Origin: Pedobacter montanisoli
Lineage (GTDB): Bacteria; Bacteroidota; Bacteroidia; Sphingobacteriales; Sphingobacteriaceae
Assembly: GCF_022809115.1 (NCBI RefSeq)
Contig: NZ_JALGBH010000001.1
Coordinates: forward strand, 744,001 to 808,000
Direction of reading: 5' to 3'
DNA length: 64,000 nucleotides
Both the position numbers and the translations under genes were made by a program. Each line of letters opens with the position of its first letter. Within the stretch, counting starts at the first letter, position 1. The notes below the pieces were generated by a model, which saw only the letters and a list, made by a program, of their open reading frames with translations, did no database searches and had not been told where the DNA came from. Of the stretch, positions 8,687 through 18,858 are shown one piece after another.

Positions 8687-9825
8687 TGAATTACAACTTT
8701 TCTTATTGGGAAAAAACCAGTTTTTTTTCTGCAGACATTATTATTGTTGGAAGCGGAATTGTAGGTTTAACGGCTGCTATCGCTTTAAAACAGCATAATC
8801 CGAAATTAAATGTATTGGTTTTGGAAAGAGGATTTCTACCCAGTGGAGCAAGCACCAAAAACGCTGGTTTTGCCTGCTTTGGAAGCCTTTCTGAGTTAAT
8901 TGAGCAGGAAAAAACTTCAGGAACAGACGGACTTCATGCTTTAATTCAAAGAAGATGGAATGGCCTGCAAAAGTTAAGACAATTGCTAGGCGATAAGCAT
9001 ATAGATTTTAACGGCTACGGAGGTTTTGAGCTCTTTAGGAAAGAAGACGAAGAATTGACCAATTTATGTGTATCAAAAATTAGCCATTTTAATGCTTTAA
9101 TTGAAGATATTGTAGGTAAACACGCTTTTTCTGAAGCTCATGAAAAGATAGACTATTTTGGTTTTAACCACATTAGTTCTTTAATTGAAAACCAATTTGA
9201 AGGACAGATCAATACGGGTAAAATGATGCGAGCTTTAATTAATAAAGTAGCTGCTTCAGGTGTTCAAATATTAAATTCATGTGAAGTTGAAGGTTTTGAA
9301 AAAGGTTCTGACCAACGGATTCATATTAAAACACAACAAGGAATTTTCATTTGCAAAAAACTGATCTTCGCTAATAATGCATTCATTTCTTCTTTTTTTA
9401 AAGATTTGGATGTAAAACCGGGCAGAGGACAGGTCATCGTAACTAAACCTATACCTTCTTTAAAAGTAAAGGGAACTTTTCATTATGATAAGGGTTATTA
9501 CTATTTCAGAAATATTGATCATCGCATATTATTTGGCGGGGGCCGAAATCTGGATTTTAAAACTGAGGAAACTACTATCTTTGGCCATACAGAAAAAATC
9601 CTACAAGCTCTTTCTGCTATATTGAAAGATATTATTTTACCTGATACGGCGTTTGAAATAGATTATAACTGGAGTGGTATCATGGCTTTTGGTAATCAAT
9701 TAGAACCTATAATTAAAGAGGTTGAACCTGATGTATTTTGTGCGGTTCGCTGTAATGGAATGGGTGTGGCCATGGGCAGCCAGACAGGGCAGGATGTAGC
9801 CGATTTAGTTTTAAGTACTTTTTAA
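8686..9825 (+). CDS. FAD-dependent oxidoreductase, DAO family
   Basis: A 379-residue cytoplasmic flavoprotein of the D-amino-acid oxidase / glycine oxidase superfamily. The dinucleotide-binding motif is at residues 19-30 (IIVGSGIVGLTA), followed by the acidic VLERG. A SGASTKNAGFACFGS segment and a PGRGQVIVT strand typical of the DAO substrate domain follow. The C-terminal FAD region CNGMGVAMGSQTGQDVADL closes the protein. The substrate is unknown; Bacteroidota homologues are often only called FAD-binding oxidoreductases. rmuC follows 12 bases downstream on the same strand. Confidence 0.88.
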   Translation: MNYNFSYWEKTSFFSADIIIVGSGIVGLTAAIALKQHNPKLNVLVLERGFLPSGASTKNAGFACFGSLSELIEQEKTSGTDGLHALIQRRWNGLQKLRQLLGDKHIDFNGYGGFELFRKEDEELTNLCVSKISHFNALIEDIVGKHAFSEAHEKIDYFGFNHISSLIENQFEGQINTGKMMRALINKVAASGVQILNSCEVEGFEKGSDQRIHIKTQQGIFICKKLIFANNAFISSFFKDLDVKPGRGQVIVTKPIPSLKVKGTFHYDKGYYYFRNIDHRILFGGGRNLDFKTEETTIFGHTEKILQALSAILKDIILPDTAFEIDYNWSGIMAFGNQLEPIIKEVEPDVFCAVRCNGMGVAMGSQTGQDVADLVLSTF

Positions 9826-9837
9826 TTTCTTCTCTTT

Positions 9838-11121
9838 ATGGAGCTCATCATTATTTGTTTATTAGTTGTTTTATTGATTTTATTCTTCGTTTTTTTATTT
9901 AAAAAATCTGGAAAAAGCAATCCTGAGGATATATTCACTGTTAATTTTTTAAAAGAAGAGAACCAAAAAATTCAACAGGAACTCACACAGGTTAGGGCCC
10001 AATTGTTAAATGAATATACGCGAGCTACAAAAGCAGAAGAAAATCTGCAATTGCAAAAAGAACTCTATAAACAGCAACAACAAAATTTAACAGAGCTACA
10101 AAATCAATTTAAATTAGAGTTTGATAAAATGGCTAATGCCATACTCGAAGAGAAAACAGCCAAATTCACCATTCAAAATCAAACACAGCTTAATGAGATT
10201 TTAAAGCCCCTAAAAGAAAACATCAAATCTTTTGAAGAGAAGGTAGATAAGGTATATAAAAGCGAAGCTGATGAAAGAAACCAATTAAAGGGTGTTATTT
10301 TTCAACTGATGGACCAAAGTAAACAAATTCAAAACGATGCAAATAACCTGACCCGCGCTTTAAAAGGCGACAATAAAAAACAAGGCAACTGGGGTGAAAT
10401 TATTTTAGAAAGAGTTTTAGAAAACTCAGGATTAATTAAGGATCGAGAGTACAGTATCCAAAAAAGCTTATTAAGCGCCGAAGGCTCACGTTTGCAACCT
10501 GATGTAATCATTTACCTTCCAGATGAAAAACATTTGATCATAGACGCTAAAATATCGCTTATAGCTTATGAAAGAATGGTGAATGCTATCGATGAAAGTG
10601 AAAAATCCGTTTTTCTTAAACAACATATTGCTTCTGTTAGAAACCATATAGATGGTCTTGCTGCAAAAAATTATCAGCATTTATATCAAATAAATTCTCC
10701 CGACTTTGTTTTACTTTTCATGCCTATAGAATCATCTTTCAGTACTACAGTACAAAGCAATACAGAATTGTTTAATTATGCCTGGGATAGAAAAGTTGTT
10801 ATTGTAAGTCCAAGCACATTGTTAGCCACATTACGTACAATTGCTAGTATATGGAAAGTAGAAAGGCAGAACAGAAATGTTTTTGAAATAGCTGAAGAAG
10901 CTGGTTCTTTATACGACAAATTTGTAGGCTTTTTAGCTGATATGGAAAAAATAGGTAAGTATATTGAACAAACTCAAAAAGCGCATGATGATGCTTTTAA
11001 AAAATTACAATTTGGCAGCGGAAATCTGATTGGAAAAGTTGAAAAAATCAAAAAATTAGGTGCTAAAACAAAAGGTAATAAACAAATAGATAAAAAATTT
11101 CTAGACAGTGAAGAACTATAG
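9838..11121 (+). CDS. rmuC: DNA recombination protein RmuC
   Basis: A 427-residue protein with an N-terminal transmembrane helix (residues 2-22) and a long coiled coil to about residue 170. The conserved RmuC domain with a PD-(D/E)XK-like core is visible as GNWGEIILERVLENSGL, LQPDVIIYLPDEKHLIIDAKISL and VLLFMPIESSF. RmuC limits inversion and recombination at repeats in E. coli, but its biochemistry is not settled. The stop TAG is part of a CTATAG palindrome shared with the stop of the convergent glycosyltransferase gene. Confidence 0.93.
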   Translation: MELIIICLLVVLLILFFVFLFKKSGKSNPEDIFTVNFLKEENQKIQQELTQVRAQLLNEYTRATKAEENLQLQKELYKQQQQNLTELQNQFKLEFDKMANAILEEKTAKFTIQNQTQLNEILKPLKENIKSFEEKVDKVYKSEADERNQLKGVIFQLMDQSKQIQNDANNLTRALKGDNKKQGNWGEIILERVLENSGLIKDREYSIQKSLLSAEGSRLQPDVIIYLPDEKHLIIDAKISLIAYERMVNAIDESEKSVFLKQHIASVRNHIDGLAAKNYQHLYQINSPDFVLLFMPIESSFSTTVQSNTELFNYAWDRKVVIVSPSTLLATLRTIASIWKVERQNRNVFEIAEEAGSLYDKFVGFLADMEKIGKYIEQTQKAHDDAFKKLQFGSGNLIGKVEKIKKLGAKTKGNKQIDKKFLDSEEL

Positions 11122-12357
11122 TTCATTCATTAAGTTTACTAACTTTTCTTCCTGAGACTGCCTACTTAATTCATACAATTCTTCTGCGGTATGATTAATT
11201 TTTAATGGCTTTCCTTCTAAATGATTTTTAAAAGATATGTGCAATACCTCTATAATTTCTTTTTTATGATTACAAATATATCCTGCATTATATTTTTTAA
11301 TGCTCTCAGCAATATCTCCATCATCAGAAACAGGAAGTAAAATAGGCTTTTGAAATGCTAGATATTCATACTGCTTCGTTGTAATCACTTCTTTTCTATT
11401 TCCATATTTCAGGTGAAAAAACATGGATGAATCATAAAGTTCATCATAGGCTTTTTCTATAGGCATTTTAGCCAAGATACTGGTGTAGTTTTCTAAACCA
11501 AATCTGGTAATGATTTTATTCAGTACTGGAACATCATTTATACCTATAAATTTCAATAAAAACCGATCTGGTGAAACCTTATATTTAACTGTAAAATCTT
11601 TAACAGCCTCAAAAAAAGTAAGATCCTCTAACTGGCTGCTATATATTGAACCTAAATAAGATAAAATAAACTTTTGTTTATTATCTCTTATTAAAGAGAT
11701 ATCTATCTTATGGTTGTTAAATCCATTTCCAACCACATGGACATTGTTGTAATATCTTTCTGGAAAAAATTTCTTTATAGAATCAGAAATTGTTAATAAT
11801 AAATCTGCACTTTCCAGATTTCTGATTTCTTGCTTTTTCAAAAATGATTTTCTTACTCTAGACATCCATTCATTTTCATAGATCAGATTATAACCAAAAA
11901 CTCCAGGATCTCTATATTCTAAAACCAATTTTGAATGGTATTTTTTCTTTAATTCATATCCTAAATTATGTGCTGACAATGAAGGAAAAGATGTGAAAAT
12001 TATATCGTCTTTAGCCGGTTTAATTTCACTCTTATTAAAATAGAAAAGTGTTTCTTTTTGTAAATCAAATATTTCTCGTTTAGTAAATAGATAATTAATA
12101 ATTACCAATAATTTAGCACTATACGGGCTTTTTTTCTTCAGAAATGCATATACTTTCTGTAAAATACCATTTCTGTATAATAATGGAATTTCTATTAAGT
12201 TTTCTTTATTTTCTCCTTTTTTTACCTCATTTATATTTCCATGAATGAAATAAACTTCAAAATTTTCAGCTAAAGTATTGGCAAGACTCAATAACCTGTA
12301 ATAACCCGTATGATAGGTTTCCTTACCATGATAAGAAAATACAAAAATACGCTTCAA
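11116..12357 (-). CDS. Glycosyltransferase, GT4-like (GT-B fold)
   Basis: A 413-residue protein with the two-Rossmann GT-B layout. The N-terminal FVFSYHGKETYHTGYYRL opens with the family His-Gly region. The linker motif KFILSYLGSIYSSQLEDL starts the nucleotide-sugar domain. The C-terminal EYLAFQKPILLPVSDDGDIAESI fits the GT4 E-x7-E area. Donor and acceptor are unknown. It is a solitary transferase, not inside a polysaccharide cluster. The gene is visibly more AT-rich than its neighbours, with frequent runs of A and T, so transfer or weak selection is possible. Confidence 0.8.
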   Translation of the reverse strand: MKRIFVFSYHGKETYHTGYYRLLSLANTLAENFEVYFIHGNINEVKKGENKENLIEIPLLYRNGILQKVYAFLKKKSPYSAKLLVIINYLFTKREIFDLQKETLFYFNKSEIKPAKDDIIFTSFPSLSAHNLGYELKKKYHSKLVLEYRDPGVFGYNLIYENEWMSRVRKSFLKKQEIRNLESADLLLTISDSIKKFFPERYYNNVHVVGNGFNNHKIDISLIRDNKQKFILSYLGSIYSSQLEDLTFFEAVKDFTVKYKVSPDRFLLKFIGINDVPVLNKIITRFGLENYTSILAKMPIEKAYDELYDSSMFFHLKYGNRKEVITTKQYEYLAFQKPILLPVSDDGDIAESIKKYNAGYICNHKKEIIEVLHISFKNHLEGKPLKINHTAEELYELSRQSQEEKLVNLMNEL

Positions 12358-12434
12358 TTTTTAGAGTGTTTGTTTGGTTCAATTCTTTAAAAAGATTAGA
12401 TTTTCTCTTACCTTTTTATCACAAATAAACACAA

Positions 12435-13475
12435 TTATTTTTTAAAAGCATTCCATCCCTGAGCTTTTAATTCATGTAAAACATCTGATTTTGATACCAT
12501 TACACATCCAGAGTTTTGATCTGTTATGTGTCCAATAACACTAATATCCACATCATTTTTAATTTTATCATAATCAGCCTGTTTAATGGTAAATAACAGT
12601 TCATAATCTTCGCCGCCATTTAAAGCGCATACTGTAGGATCTAATCCTAGTTCACGGGCTGTTTCATAAGTTTGCGGATCTATAGGTAGTTTATCTTCAT
12701 AAATTCTAACACCAACATTACTTTGTGTAGCAATATGTAAAATCTCAGAAGCCAAACCATCAGAAACATCGATCATTGATGTAGGTTTTACTTTTATTTG
12801 AGCCAATAAATCAACAATATCTCGTCTGCCTTCTGGTTTTAACTGTCGCTCTATGATATAATCTTTTCCTTCTAAATCTGGTTGAATTTGAGGGTTTTCC
12901 AAAAATATCTGTTTTTCTCTTTCTAAAATTTGTAAACCTACATAAGCCCCACCTAAATCTCCAGATACGCACAATAAATCTCCTTCTTGTGCACCATTTC
13001 TATAGGTTACATCTTCTTTAGCAGCATAACCTATACTGGTAATACTGATCACCAAACCTTGTTTACTGGCTGATGTATCTCCACCAACCAGATCTATATT
13101 AAACTTATTACAAGCCAGCTCAATTCCTTTATAAATTTCTTCCACAGCCTCTAAAGGAAATTTACTTGAAACACCTATAGAAACAGTAATCTGGGTAGCC
13201 ATACCATTCATAGCATAAATATCGCTCAGGTTAACCTGTACTGCTTTATAACCAAGATGCATCAAGGGTACATAGGAAAGATCAAAATGAATACCTTCTA
13301 ATAACAGATCAGTTGATACCAATACTTGTTTATCTTTAAAATCAAATACTGCAGCATCATCTCCAATTCCTTTTACGCTGCTTTCATGTTTAATCTTAAA
13401 ATTATCTGTTAAGTGTTTAATCAAACCAAACTCGCCTAATTCTGCTATTGATGTACGTTCTTTATTTTCAAACAT
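12435..13475 (-). CDS. thiL: Thiamine-monophosphate kinase
   Basis: ThiL phosphorylates thiamine monophosphate to the cofactor thiamine diphosphate, using ATP and Mg2+. At 346 residues it has family length. It shows the KGIGDDAAVFDF Mg-binding start, STDLLLEGIHFDLSY, a GGDTSASKQGLVISI segment, DVSDGLASEI and NGGEDYELLFT in the AIRS/PurM-like fold. No other thi gene and no TPP-riboswitch-like leader is visible nearby. Confidence 0.94.
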   Translation of the reverse strand: MFENKERTSIAELGEFGLIKHLTDNFKIKHESSVKGIGDDAAVFDFKDKQVLVSTDLLLEGIHFDLSYVPLMHLGYKAVQVNLSDIYAMNGMATQITVSIGVSSKFPLEAVEEIYKGIELACNKFNIDLVGGDTSASKQGLVISITSIGYAAKEDVTYRNGAQEGDLLCVSGDLGGAYVGLQILEREKQIFLENPQIQPDLEGKDYIIERQLKPEGRRDIVDLLAQIKVKPTSMIDVSDGLASEILHIATQSNVGVRIYEDKLPIDPQTYETARELGLDPTVCALNGGEDYELLFTIKQADYDKIKNDVDISVIGHITDQNSGCVMVSKSDVLHELKAQGWNAFKK

Positions 13476-13563
13476 ATAATAAAATTATGTAGGGGTACTC
13501 GGTAGTTTTTCTGTATTAATTTACTTTTACAAGCTGATATGTTTATAAATAACAGCTTTAATT

Positions 13564-14556
13564 CTATAGGCCTAAACTAGCTGAAATCTCCAGCATTCTT
13601 TCAATCGGCTTTTTAGCTTCTGCAATAATATGTTCAGGTACAGTAACTTCAGGTATTTCATTTTTCATACACAGGTATAATTTTTCCAGTGTATTTCGTT
13701 TCATATAAGGACAGTCATTACATGCACAGCTATTATTTGGAGGTGCTGGAATAAATGTTTTATCCGGATTTGCTTTCTCCATCTGGTGTATAATACCACT
13801 TTCTGTAGCTACAATAAACTCTTTTACATCGCTATTTATAGTATATTTTAACAATCCGGTGGTAGAACCAATGTAATCAGCCATTTCCAGTACAGCATCT
13901 TCACATTCAGGATGAGCAATAAATTTAGCCTCAGGATGTCTCGATTTAAGTTTTGTAATTTTCTCTCTGCTAAAAATCTCATGCACCATGCAAGCTCCAT
14001 TCCATAAAACCAGATCTCTGCCGGTTTTTTTGGCCACATAAGCACCTAAGTTCTTATCAGGTCCAAAAATTATTTTCTGCTCTTTTGGTAAACTTTCAAC
14101 AATTTGAACCGCATTTGTTGATGTACAAACAATATCACTTAGGGCTTTCAGTTCTGCCGTGCAGTTTACATAAGTAATCACCAGATGATCAGGGTAATTC
14201 TCTTTAAATTTCTTAAATAAATGTGGTGGACAACTATCAGCTAATGAACATCCCGCTTTTAGATCTGGTAATAAAACCTTTTTCTGTGGCGATAAAATCT
14301 TAGCAGTTTCGGCCATAAAATGCACCCCTGCAAAAACAATTACATCAGCTTCTGTTTTTGCAGCTTCCTGAGATAAGCCTAAACTATCGCCTATGTAATC
14401 TGCAATATCCTGTATATCAGGATCCTGATAATAATGTGCTAAAATAATTGCATTCTTCTCTTTTTTAAGCTTATCTATTTCAGCAAATAAATCCAGCATA
14501 GGATCTATTTCTTCTTCTATATAACCTTTTCTATTTAATTCTTCTAAAACTTCCAT
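13564..14556 (-). CDS. nadA: Quinolinate synthase
   Basis: NadA condenses iminoaspartate with dihydroxyacetone phosphate to give quinolinate for NAD synthesis. At 330 residues it has family length. The three [4Fe-4S] cysteines are visible in [19 protein letters not shown] and the C-terminal [11 protein letters not shown]. The N-terminal [27 protein letters not shown] and [15 protein letters not shown] segments are typical of the family. It is divergent from nadB, its pathway partner, across a 447-base gap. Confidence 0.96.
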   Translation of the reverse strand: MEVLEELNRKGYIEEEIDPMLDLFAEIDKLKKEKNAIILAHYYQDPDIQDIADYIGDSLGLSQEAAKTEADVIVFAGVHFMAETAKILSPQKKVLLPDLKAGCSLADSCPPHLFKKFKENYPDHLVITYVNCTAELKALSDIVCTSTNAVQIVESLPKEQKIIFGPDKNLGAYVAKKTGRDLVLWNGACMVHEIFSREKITKLKSRHPEAKFIAHPECEDAVLEMADYIGSTTGLLKYTINSDVKEFIVATESGIIHQMEKANPDKTFIPAPPNNSCACNDCPYMKRNTLEKLYLCMKNEIPEVTVPEHIIAEAKKPIERMLEISASLGL

Positions 14557-15003
14557 TCGATATGCTTTTAGCGTTCATTAATTTTCTGTAAAGATACACA
14601 GCTTTCAACAGTTCAATAAAATATAATTTTTTTATATAAAAGGATTCTTGTTGTTTATTAGGATGTGAATATTGTTTAAAACTTCTCAGATATAATTTTG
14701 AAAAATGAGTTTTCCTATAGTTACTAACAATTTTTAAGGCTTTTTATTTTAAACTTTAGCTGATTTTCAATGTTATACTTTTCAGATTAAAAACTTATCA
14801 ATACCAGAATGTGTATTCTTGCAATGTTTGTCAAAAGTTAATAAGTGTTATAAAGTTGCTTAAAAATTACTAAAATATTGTGATCAATTTACCTTTTTAC
14901 ATTAGCTTTAAACAATCAAAAAAAGTTGTTGTAAATATTTATACATCTATTCACATAGTTTTAAAAATTATCAACACACATTTGTTTTAGCTTACATATT
15001 ATA
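14557..15003. promoter_or_regulatory. nadA-nadB divergent intergenic region
   Basis: These 447 AT-rich bases separate two genes of the same pathway and must hold both promoters. A short palindrome AGAAT-GTGT-ATTCT lies at 14806-14819. Several single-mismatch DnaA-box-like words are present, for example TTATCAACA just before nadB, but they are close to chance for this base composition. I see no ORF, tRNA or clear riboswitch here. Confidence 0.5.
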
Positions 15004-16590
15004 ATGAAAAAAGTAGATTTTTTGGTTATTGGATCAGGTATAGCAGGTTTAAGTTTTGCATTGAAAGCTGCTAAATATGGTAAGGTTCTGATAGTTACCA
15101 AATCTAATGAAGATGAATCTAATACCAAATATGCTCAAGGTGGAGTAGCAGTTGTTGTTGATAAGTCTGATTCCTTTGAAAAACATATACAGGATACTTT
15201 AATTGCAGGTGATGGTCTATGTGATGAAAAGGTTGTAGAAATTGTTGTTAAAGAAGGTCCGCAACGCATACAAGAAATCATAGATTACGGTACAAATTTC
15301 GATAAAGACCCTTCTGGAGTGTTTGATTTGGCTAAAGAGGGTGGGCATTCTGAACATCGCGTACTGCATTATAAAGACATTACAGGTTATGAAATAGAGC
15401 GTGTATTGTTAAAGCAGATACATGAAAATGAAAACATAGAAATATTAACACATTACTTTTGTTTAGAGCTGATTACCCAGCATCACTTAGGAGTGCATGT
15501 TGATAAAAGTAGTAAAGATATTAACTGCTATGGCATATATGCCTTTAATACAGAACGTAACGATGTTGAAAAGATATTGGCAAATGTTACGGTGATGGCT
15601 TCAGGAGGATGCGGACATATTTACAGTACTACAACAAATCCTGTAATTGCCACCGGTGATGGAATGGCTATGGTATATAGAGCTAAAGGAAAAATTAGAA
15701 ACATGGAATTTATTCAGTTTCACCCTACAGCTTTATACAATCCTGGAGAATACCCTTCTTTTTTAATTTCTGAAGCAGTTCGAGGTTTTGGAGGCGTTTT
15801 AAAAAGAAGGAATGGCGAAGAATTCATGTATGAATATGATGAGAGAGGTTCTTTAGCCCCACGTGATATTGTAGCAAGGGCTATTGATAATGAAATGAAA
15901 AAATCAGGAGATGATTTTGTTTATCTCGATATTACCATGCGTAGCAAAGAAGATATTTTAAGACATTTTCCAAATATTTATGCCAAATGTTTATCTATTG
16001 GTATAGACATGACCAAAGATTATATACCAGTTACACCTGCAGCCCATTATATGTGTGGTGGTGTTATGGTTGATGAGCATGGAAAATCTTCTATTAATAA
16101 TTTATATGCTTGTGGAGAAGTTTCTTCAACTGGCTTGCATGGTGCTAACAGGCTGGCATCTAATTCTTTATTAGAAGCAACCGTTTTTGCACATCGTATT
16201 TTTGAATCTGCTGTAGCTTCATTTAAAGATAATGTTATCCCTGACAATATTCCAGAATGGGATGATAAAGGTGTTATACAGATCAATGAAGACATCCTGG
16301 TTACACATAATTTACGTGAAACACAAAAGATCATGAGTGATTACGTAGGTATTGTAAGGTCTGATTTCAGATTAGATCGTGCATTACGTCGTTTATATTT
16401 GTTATTTGAAGAAACTGAAGAATTTTATAAAAATAATAAGGTTTCTGTGAAACTATGTGAATTAAGAAATGTGATTCAGGTGGCTTATATGGTTATTAAA
16501 TCTGCCATGCATCGTAAGGAGAGTAGGGGACTTCATTATACAACAGATTATCCCAACCATGCCAATAAACTGGAAGATACTATTATTTAA
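15004..16590 (+). CDS. nadB: L-aspartate oxidase
   Basis: This flavoenzyme oxidises L-aspartate to iminoaspartate, the substrate of NadA. At 528 residues it has family length. The FAD motif FLVIGSGIAGLSFALKAA is at residues 6-23. The active-site pieces GGHSEHRVLHYKD, EFIQFHPTALY, SEAVRGFGGVL and PAAHYMCGGV match the succinate dehydrogenase/aspartate oxidase family, and the Glu in MEFIQFHP favours NadB over fumarate reductase. The gamma-carbonic anhydrase homologue follows closely. Confidence 0.96.
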   Translation: MKKVDFLVIGSGIAGLSFALKAAKYGKVLIVTKSNEDESNTKYAQGGVAVVVDKSDSFEKHIQDTLIAGDGLCDEKVVEIVVKEGPQRIQEIIDYGTNFDKDPSGVFDLAKEGGHSEHRVLHYKDITGYEIERVLLKQIHENENIEILTHYFCLELITQHHLGVHVDKSSKDINCYGIYAFNTERNDVEKILANVTVMASGGCGHIYSTTTNPVIATGDGMAMVYRAKGKIRNMEFIQFHPTALYNPGEYPSFLISEAVRGFGGVLKRRNGEEFMYEYDERGSLAPRDIVARAIDNEMKKSGDDFVYLDITMRSKEDILRHFPNIYAKCLSIGIDMTKDYIPVTPAAHYMCGGVMVDEHGKSSINNLYACGEVSSTGLHGANRLASNSLLEATVFAHRIFESAVASFKDNVIPDNIPEWDDKGVIQINEDILVTHNLRETQKIMSDYVGIVRSDFRLDRALRRLYLLFEETEEFYKNNKVSVKLCELRNVIQVAYMVIKSAMHRKESRGLHYTTDYPNHANKLEDTII

Positions 16591-16613
16591 TATTTAAAAT
16601 TTTGACTACCGAA

Positions 16614-17126
16614 ATGCCAATCATATTACCTGTAAAAGATGTTAGTCCTGTATGGGGCGATAATTGCTTTATAGCACCAAATGCTACTATTGTTGGAGAT
16701 GTAAACATGGGCAACCAATGTTCTGTATGGTTCAATGCAGTAATAAGAGGAGATGTAAATAGCATTACCATAGGTAATCAAACTAATATACAGGACGGTG
16801 CTGTTATACATGCAACTTATTTAAAAGCAGCAACTCATATAGGAAACAGGGTTAATATAGGTCATAATGCTATTGTTCATGGCTGTGTAGTTAAAGATCA
16901 TGTTTTAATAGGTATGGGAGCAATTGTTATGGATCATGCTGTAATCGAAGAGTATTGTATTATAGCTGCCGGCTCAGTTGTTTTAGAAAATACCATTTGT
17001 GAAAGTGGTTATATCTATGCTGGTACTCCTGCAAAAAAGATAAAGCCCATTACAGATGAGCAACGGGCTTTATTAAATAAATTACCTGATAATTATATTA
17101 TGTATTCAGGCTGGTTTGATCAGTAA
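16614..17126 (+). CDS. Gamma-carbonic anhydrase family protein
   Basis: A left-handed beta-helix of hexapeptide repeats, 170 residues from the preferred ATG at 16614. A TTG at 16602 would add four residues and is less likely. The three expected zinc histidines are in GAVIHA, IGHNAIVHG and VHGC, and IRGD and QDGAVIHA match the YrdA/PaaY-like proteins. Carbonic anhydrase activity is possible, but many homologues lack it. The gene follows nadB by about 23 bases and is probably co-transcribed. It converges with the lipoprotein gene 6 bases away. Confidence 0.88.
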   Translation: MPIILPVKDVSPVWGDNCFIAPNATIVGDVNMGNQCSVWFNAVIRGDVNSITIGNQTNIQDGAVIHATYLKAATHIGNRVNIGHNAIVHGCVVKDHVLIGMGAIVMDHAVIEEYCIIAAGSVVLENTICESGYIYAGTPAKKIKPITDEQRALLNKLPDNYIMYSGWFDQ

Positions 17127-17132
17127 TTCTTT

Positions 17133-18758
17133 TTATTTAGGAATATTTATAATTTCTTCTCTTTTCCAATTGGCTCTTATAGAGAGCTCTTTTGGTTCAT
17201 ACCATATTTTTTCTGGTTGTAAACCAGTTTTTAAATTACCTGTATCCCATTTACCATTTTTATTATCATCATAAATAATACGGGCAAAATAAATACCTGT
17301 TTTAAAGTTAGTTAGCGTAATTATTTTGTTTTTGTTTACAGATTCTGCATATATTAAATTCTTCTTTTCATCTACCACTTCAACAATGTAATTTTTGCTG
17401 GTATCTGGAACTTTTATATTAAGTGATAGAGTACTGTAATCAGATGCGTCAGCAAGTGTAAATGACTTAATGATTTCTTTGTTTTTGCTATTAAAAATGC
17501 CAGTTATTGCATCAGGTTTGATGTTCAATATGTATTTTTCCTGTTTCTTCCACGGATATTCCATAACGTAACTTAATAAATCTGCCGAATCTTTTTTTAA
17601 TGTGAAGCCATTTCTTGGAATAGAATCTTCCAATAAAAGAACTTTACTCATATCTATATTTTCGACTGGGAGATTAAAAGTTAATTTTAAGGGCGTAGAT
17701 GGTTTTAATTTACCACTTTGTAAATTATCTGCAGCAGCGATATTTCGCGTATATGTATCTCTTTTTCCACGGGTTAATTTTACACTTTCTAATAACTTTC
17801 CCTGGTCTTTAATTGCAATTTTAACGGAATCAAAAGAAAGATCTTTCAACCAGAATTTGACTGAATCTTTATTCTTTGTAAACTGTAAAAGCTTGTTTCC
17901 GTCTATATTTGAAGGTTCAGTAACAGTTATTTCGGGTTTATTCAACTGTTGATTAAATGCAAGAAATATACTTCCGTCACTATTGATTTTACGATCTGTG
18001 ACCCTAAAATTATTTGCCTTTTCTTTAAATAAAAGCAATTTTATAGAATCTATATTGCTATTTAAGGTAACTGGTTCTTTTATAAAAGCCAGTTGGTCAT
18101 TTTCCTGTTGGTAGATTCTATCTCCGTTATTTTCTTTAATAGCATAGACTTTATATTTATCCTTTTTTAGATTGTTTAGTTTGAAATTTCCGCTGCTATC
18201 TGTACTGGTAAAAATAGAAGCTTTCTTTTTCCCGAAAAGACTATCTCTTTCTAATGGAAAAATTAAAACGGTTGCATCTAATACAGGATCTAAAGTAATG
18301 GCGTCACGAACATTTCCTGATATGCTTAAAGAGTCTAGGGTAGGGCCGGTAGAAAATACATAAGTGAAATTCTTTAAAATATTTCCTTCATTGATATCCG
18401 TGATTGCTTTTCCAAAGTTTAAAGTATAAGTTGTGTTTTTTTCAAGTGTATCTGGCAAAGTTATCTCTAATCTTCTTAACTTATATTTAAGCTGAGCAGG
18501 GGTTTCTAATTCAGGAGAAACTGAAAATTCTTTAAACTCATTTTGAAGTTTGATGTATTCGTCAAAATCTATGAAAATTTTCTTGGCCGAAAAATTTGTA
18601 GTAAAATTTTTAGGTTCCATTTTTAAAACCTTTGGAGGTGTTGTATCTCTGGGACCTCCTTCGGGTGTTCTCATACTTGCACAACCAAAAATGAACATCA
18701 TCAGAACAGAATAGGTTAAAAAGTACCCTGAATTTTTATACTTTCTATTTTTAGCCAT
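17133..18758 (-). CDS. Ig-like domain lipoprotein
   Basis: A 541-residue predicted lipoprotein with its lipobox at IFGC (Cys26). After a short TPEGGPRDTTPP segment comes a Big_5/Ig-like domain (PKNFTTNFSAKKIFIDFDEYI...TYTLNFGKAI). A carboxypeptidase-regulatory-like repeat follows (ISGNVRDAITLDPVLDATVLI...GNFKLNNLKKDKYKVYAI), and the C-terminal part ends with a further beta-rich region. This architecture is conserved in Bacteroidota, but no function is established. A surface or periplasmic location is inferred from the lipobox. Confidence 0.8.
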   Translation of the reverse strand: MAKNRKYKNSGYFLTYSVLMMFIFGCASMRTPEGGPRDTTPPKVLKMEPKNFTTNFSAKKIFIDFDEYIKLQNEFKEFSVSPELETPAQLKYKLRRLEITLPDTLEKNTTYTLNFGKAITDINEGNILKNFTYVFSTGPTLDSLSISGNVRDAITLDPVLDATVLIFPLERDSLFGKKKASIFTSTDSSGNFKLNNLKKDKYKVYAIKENNGDRIYQQENDQLAFIKEPVTLNSNIDSIKLLLFKEKANNFRVTDRKINSDGSIFLAFNQQLNKPEITVTEPSNIDGNKLLQFTKNKDSVKFWLKDLSFDSVKIAIKDQGKLLESVKLTRGKRDTYTRNIAAADNLQSGKLKPSTPLKLTFNLPVENIDMSKVLLLEDSIPRNGFTLKKDSADLLSYVMEYPWKKQEKYILNIKPDAITGIFNSKNKEIIKSFTLADASDYSTLSLNIKVPDTSKNYIVEVVDEKKNLIYAESVNKNKIITLTNFKTGIYFARIIYDDNKNGKWDTGNLKTGLQPEKIWYEPKELSIRANWKREEIINIPK

Positions 18759-18858
18759 TTTTAAGCGATTTAATTGGTTTTTATCATTTTTGGATCAATA
18801 TCATTAAAACAAAAAGATAATCGTTTATATACAAAATTTTTATCTTATTGAAAATCAA

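Noticed and set aside
14557..15003. Candidate replication origin (DnaA-box-like words TTATCAACA, CTATTCACA, TGTGAATAT)
   Set aside because: All three have one mismatch. About one such word per strand-pair is expected by chance for this AT-rich length, so no oriC is claimed, although the parS pair is 6 kb away.
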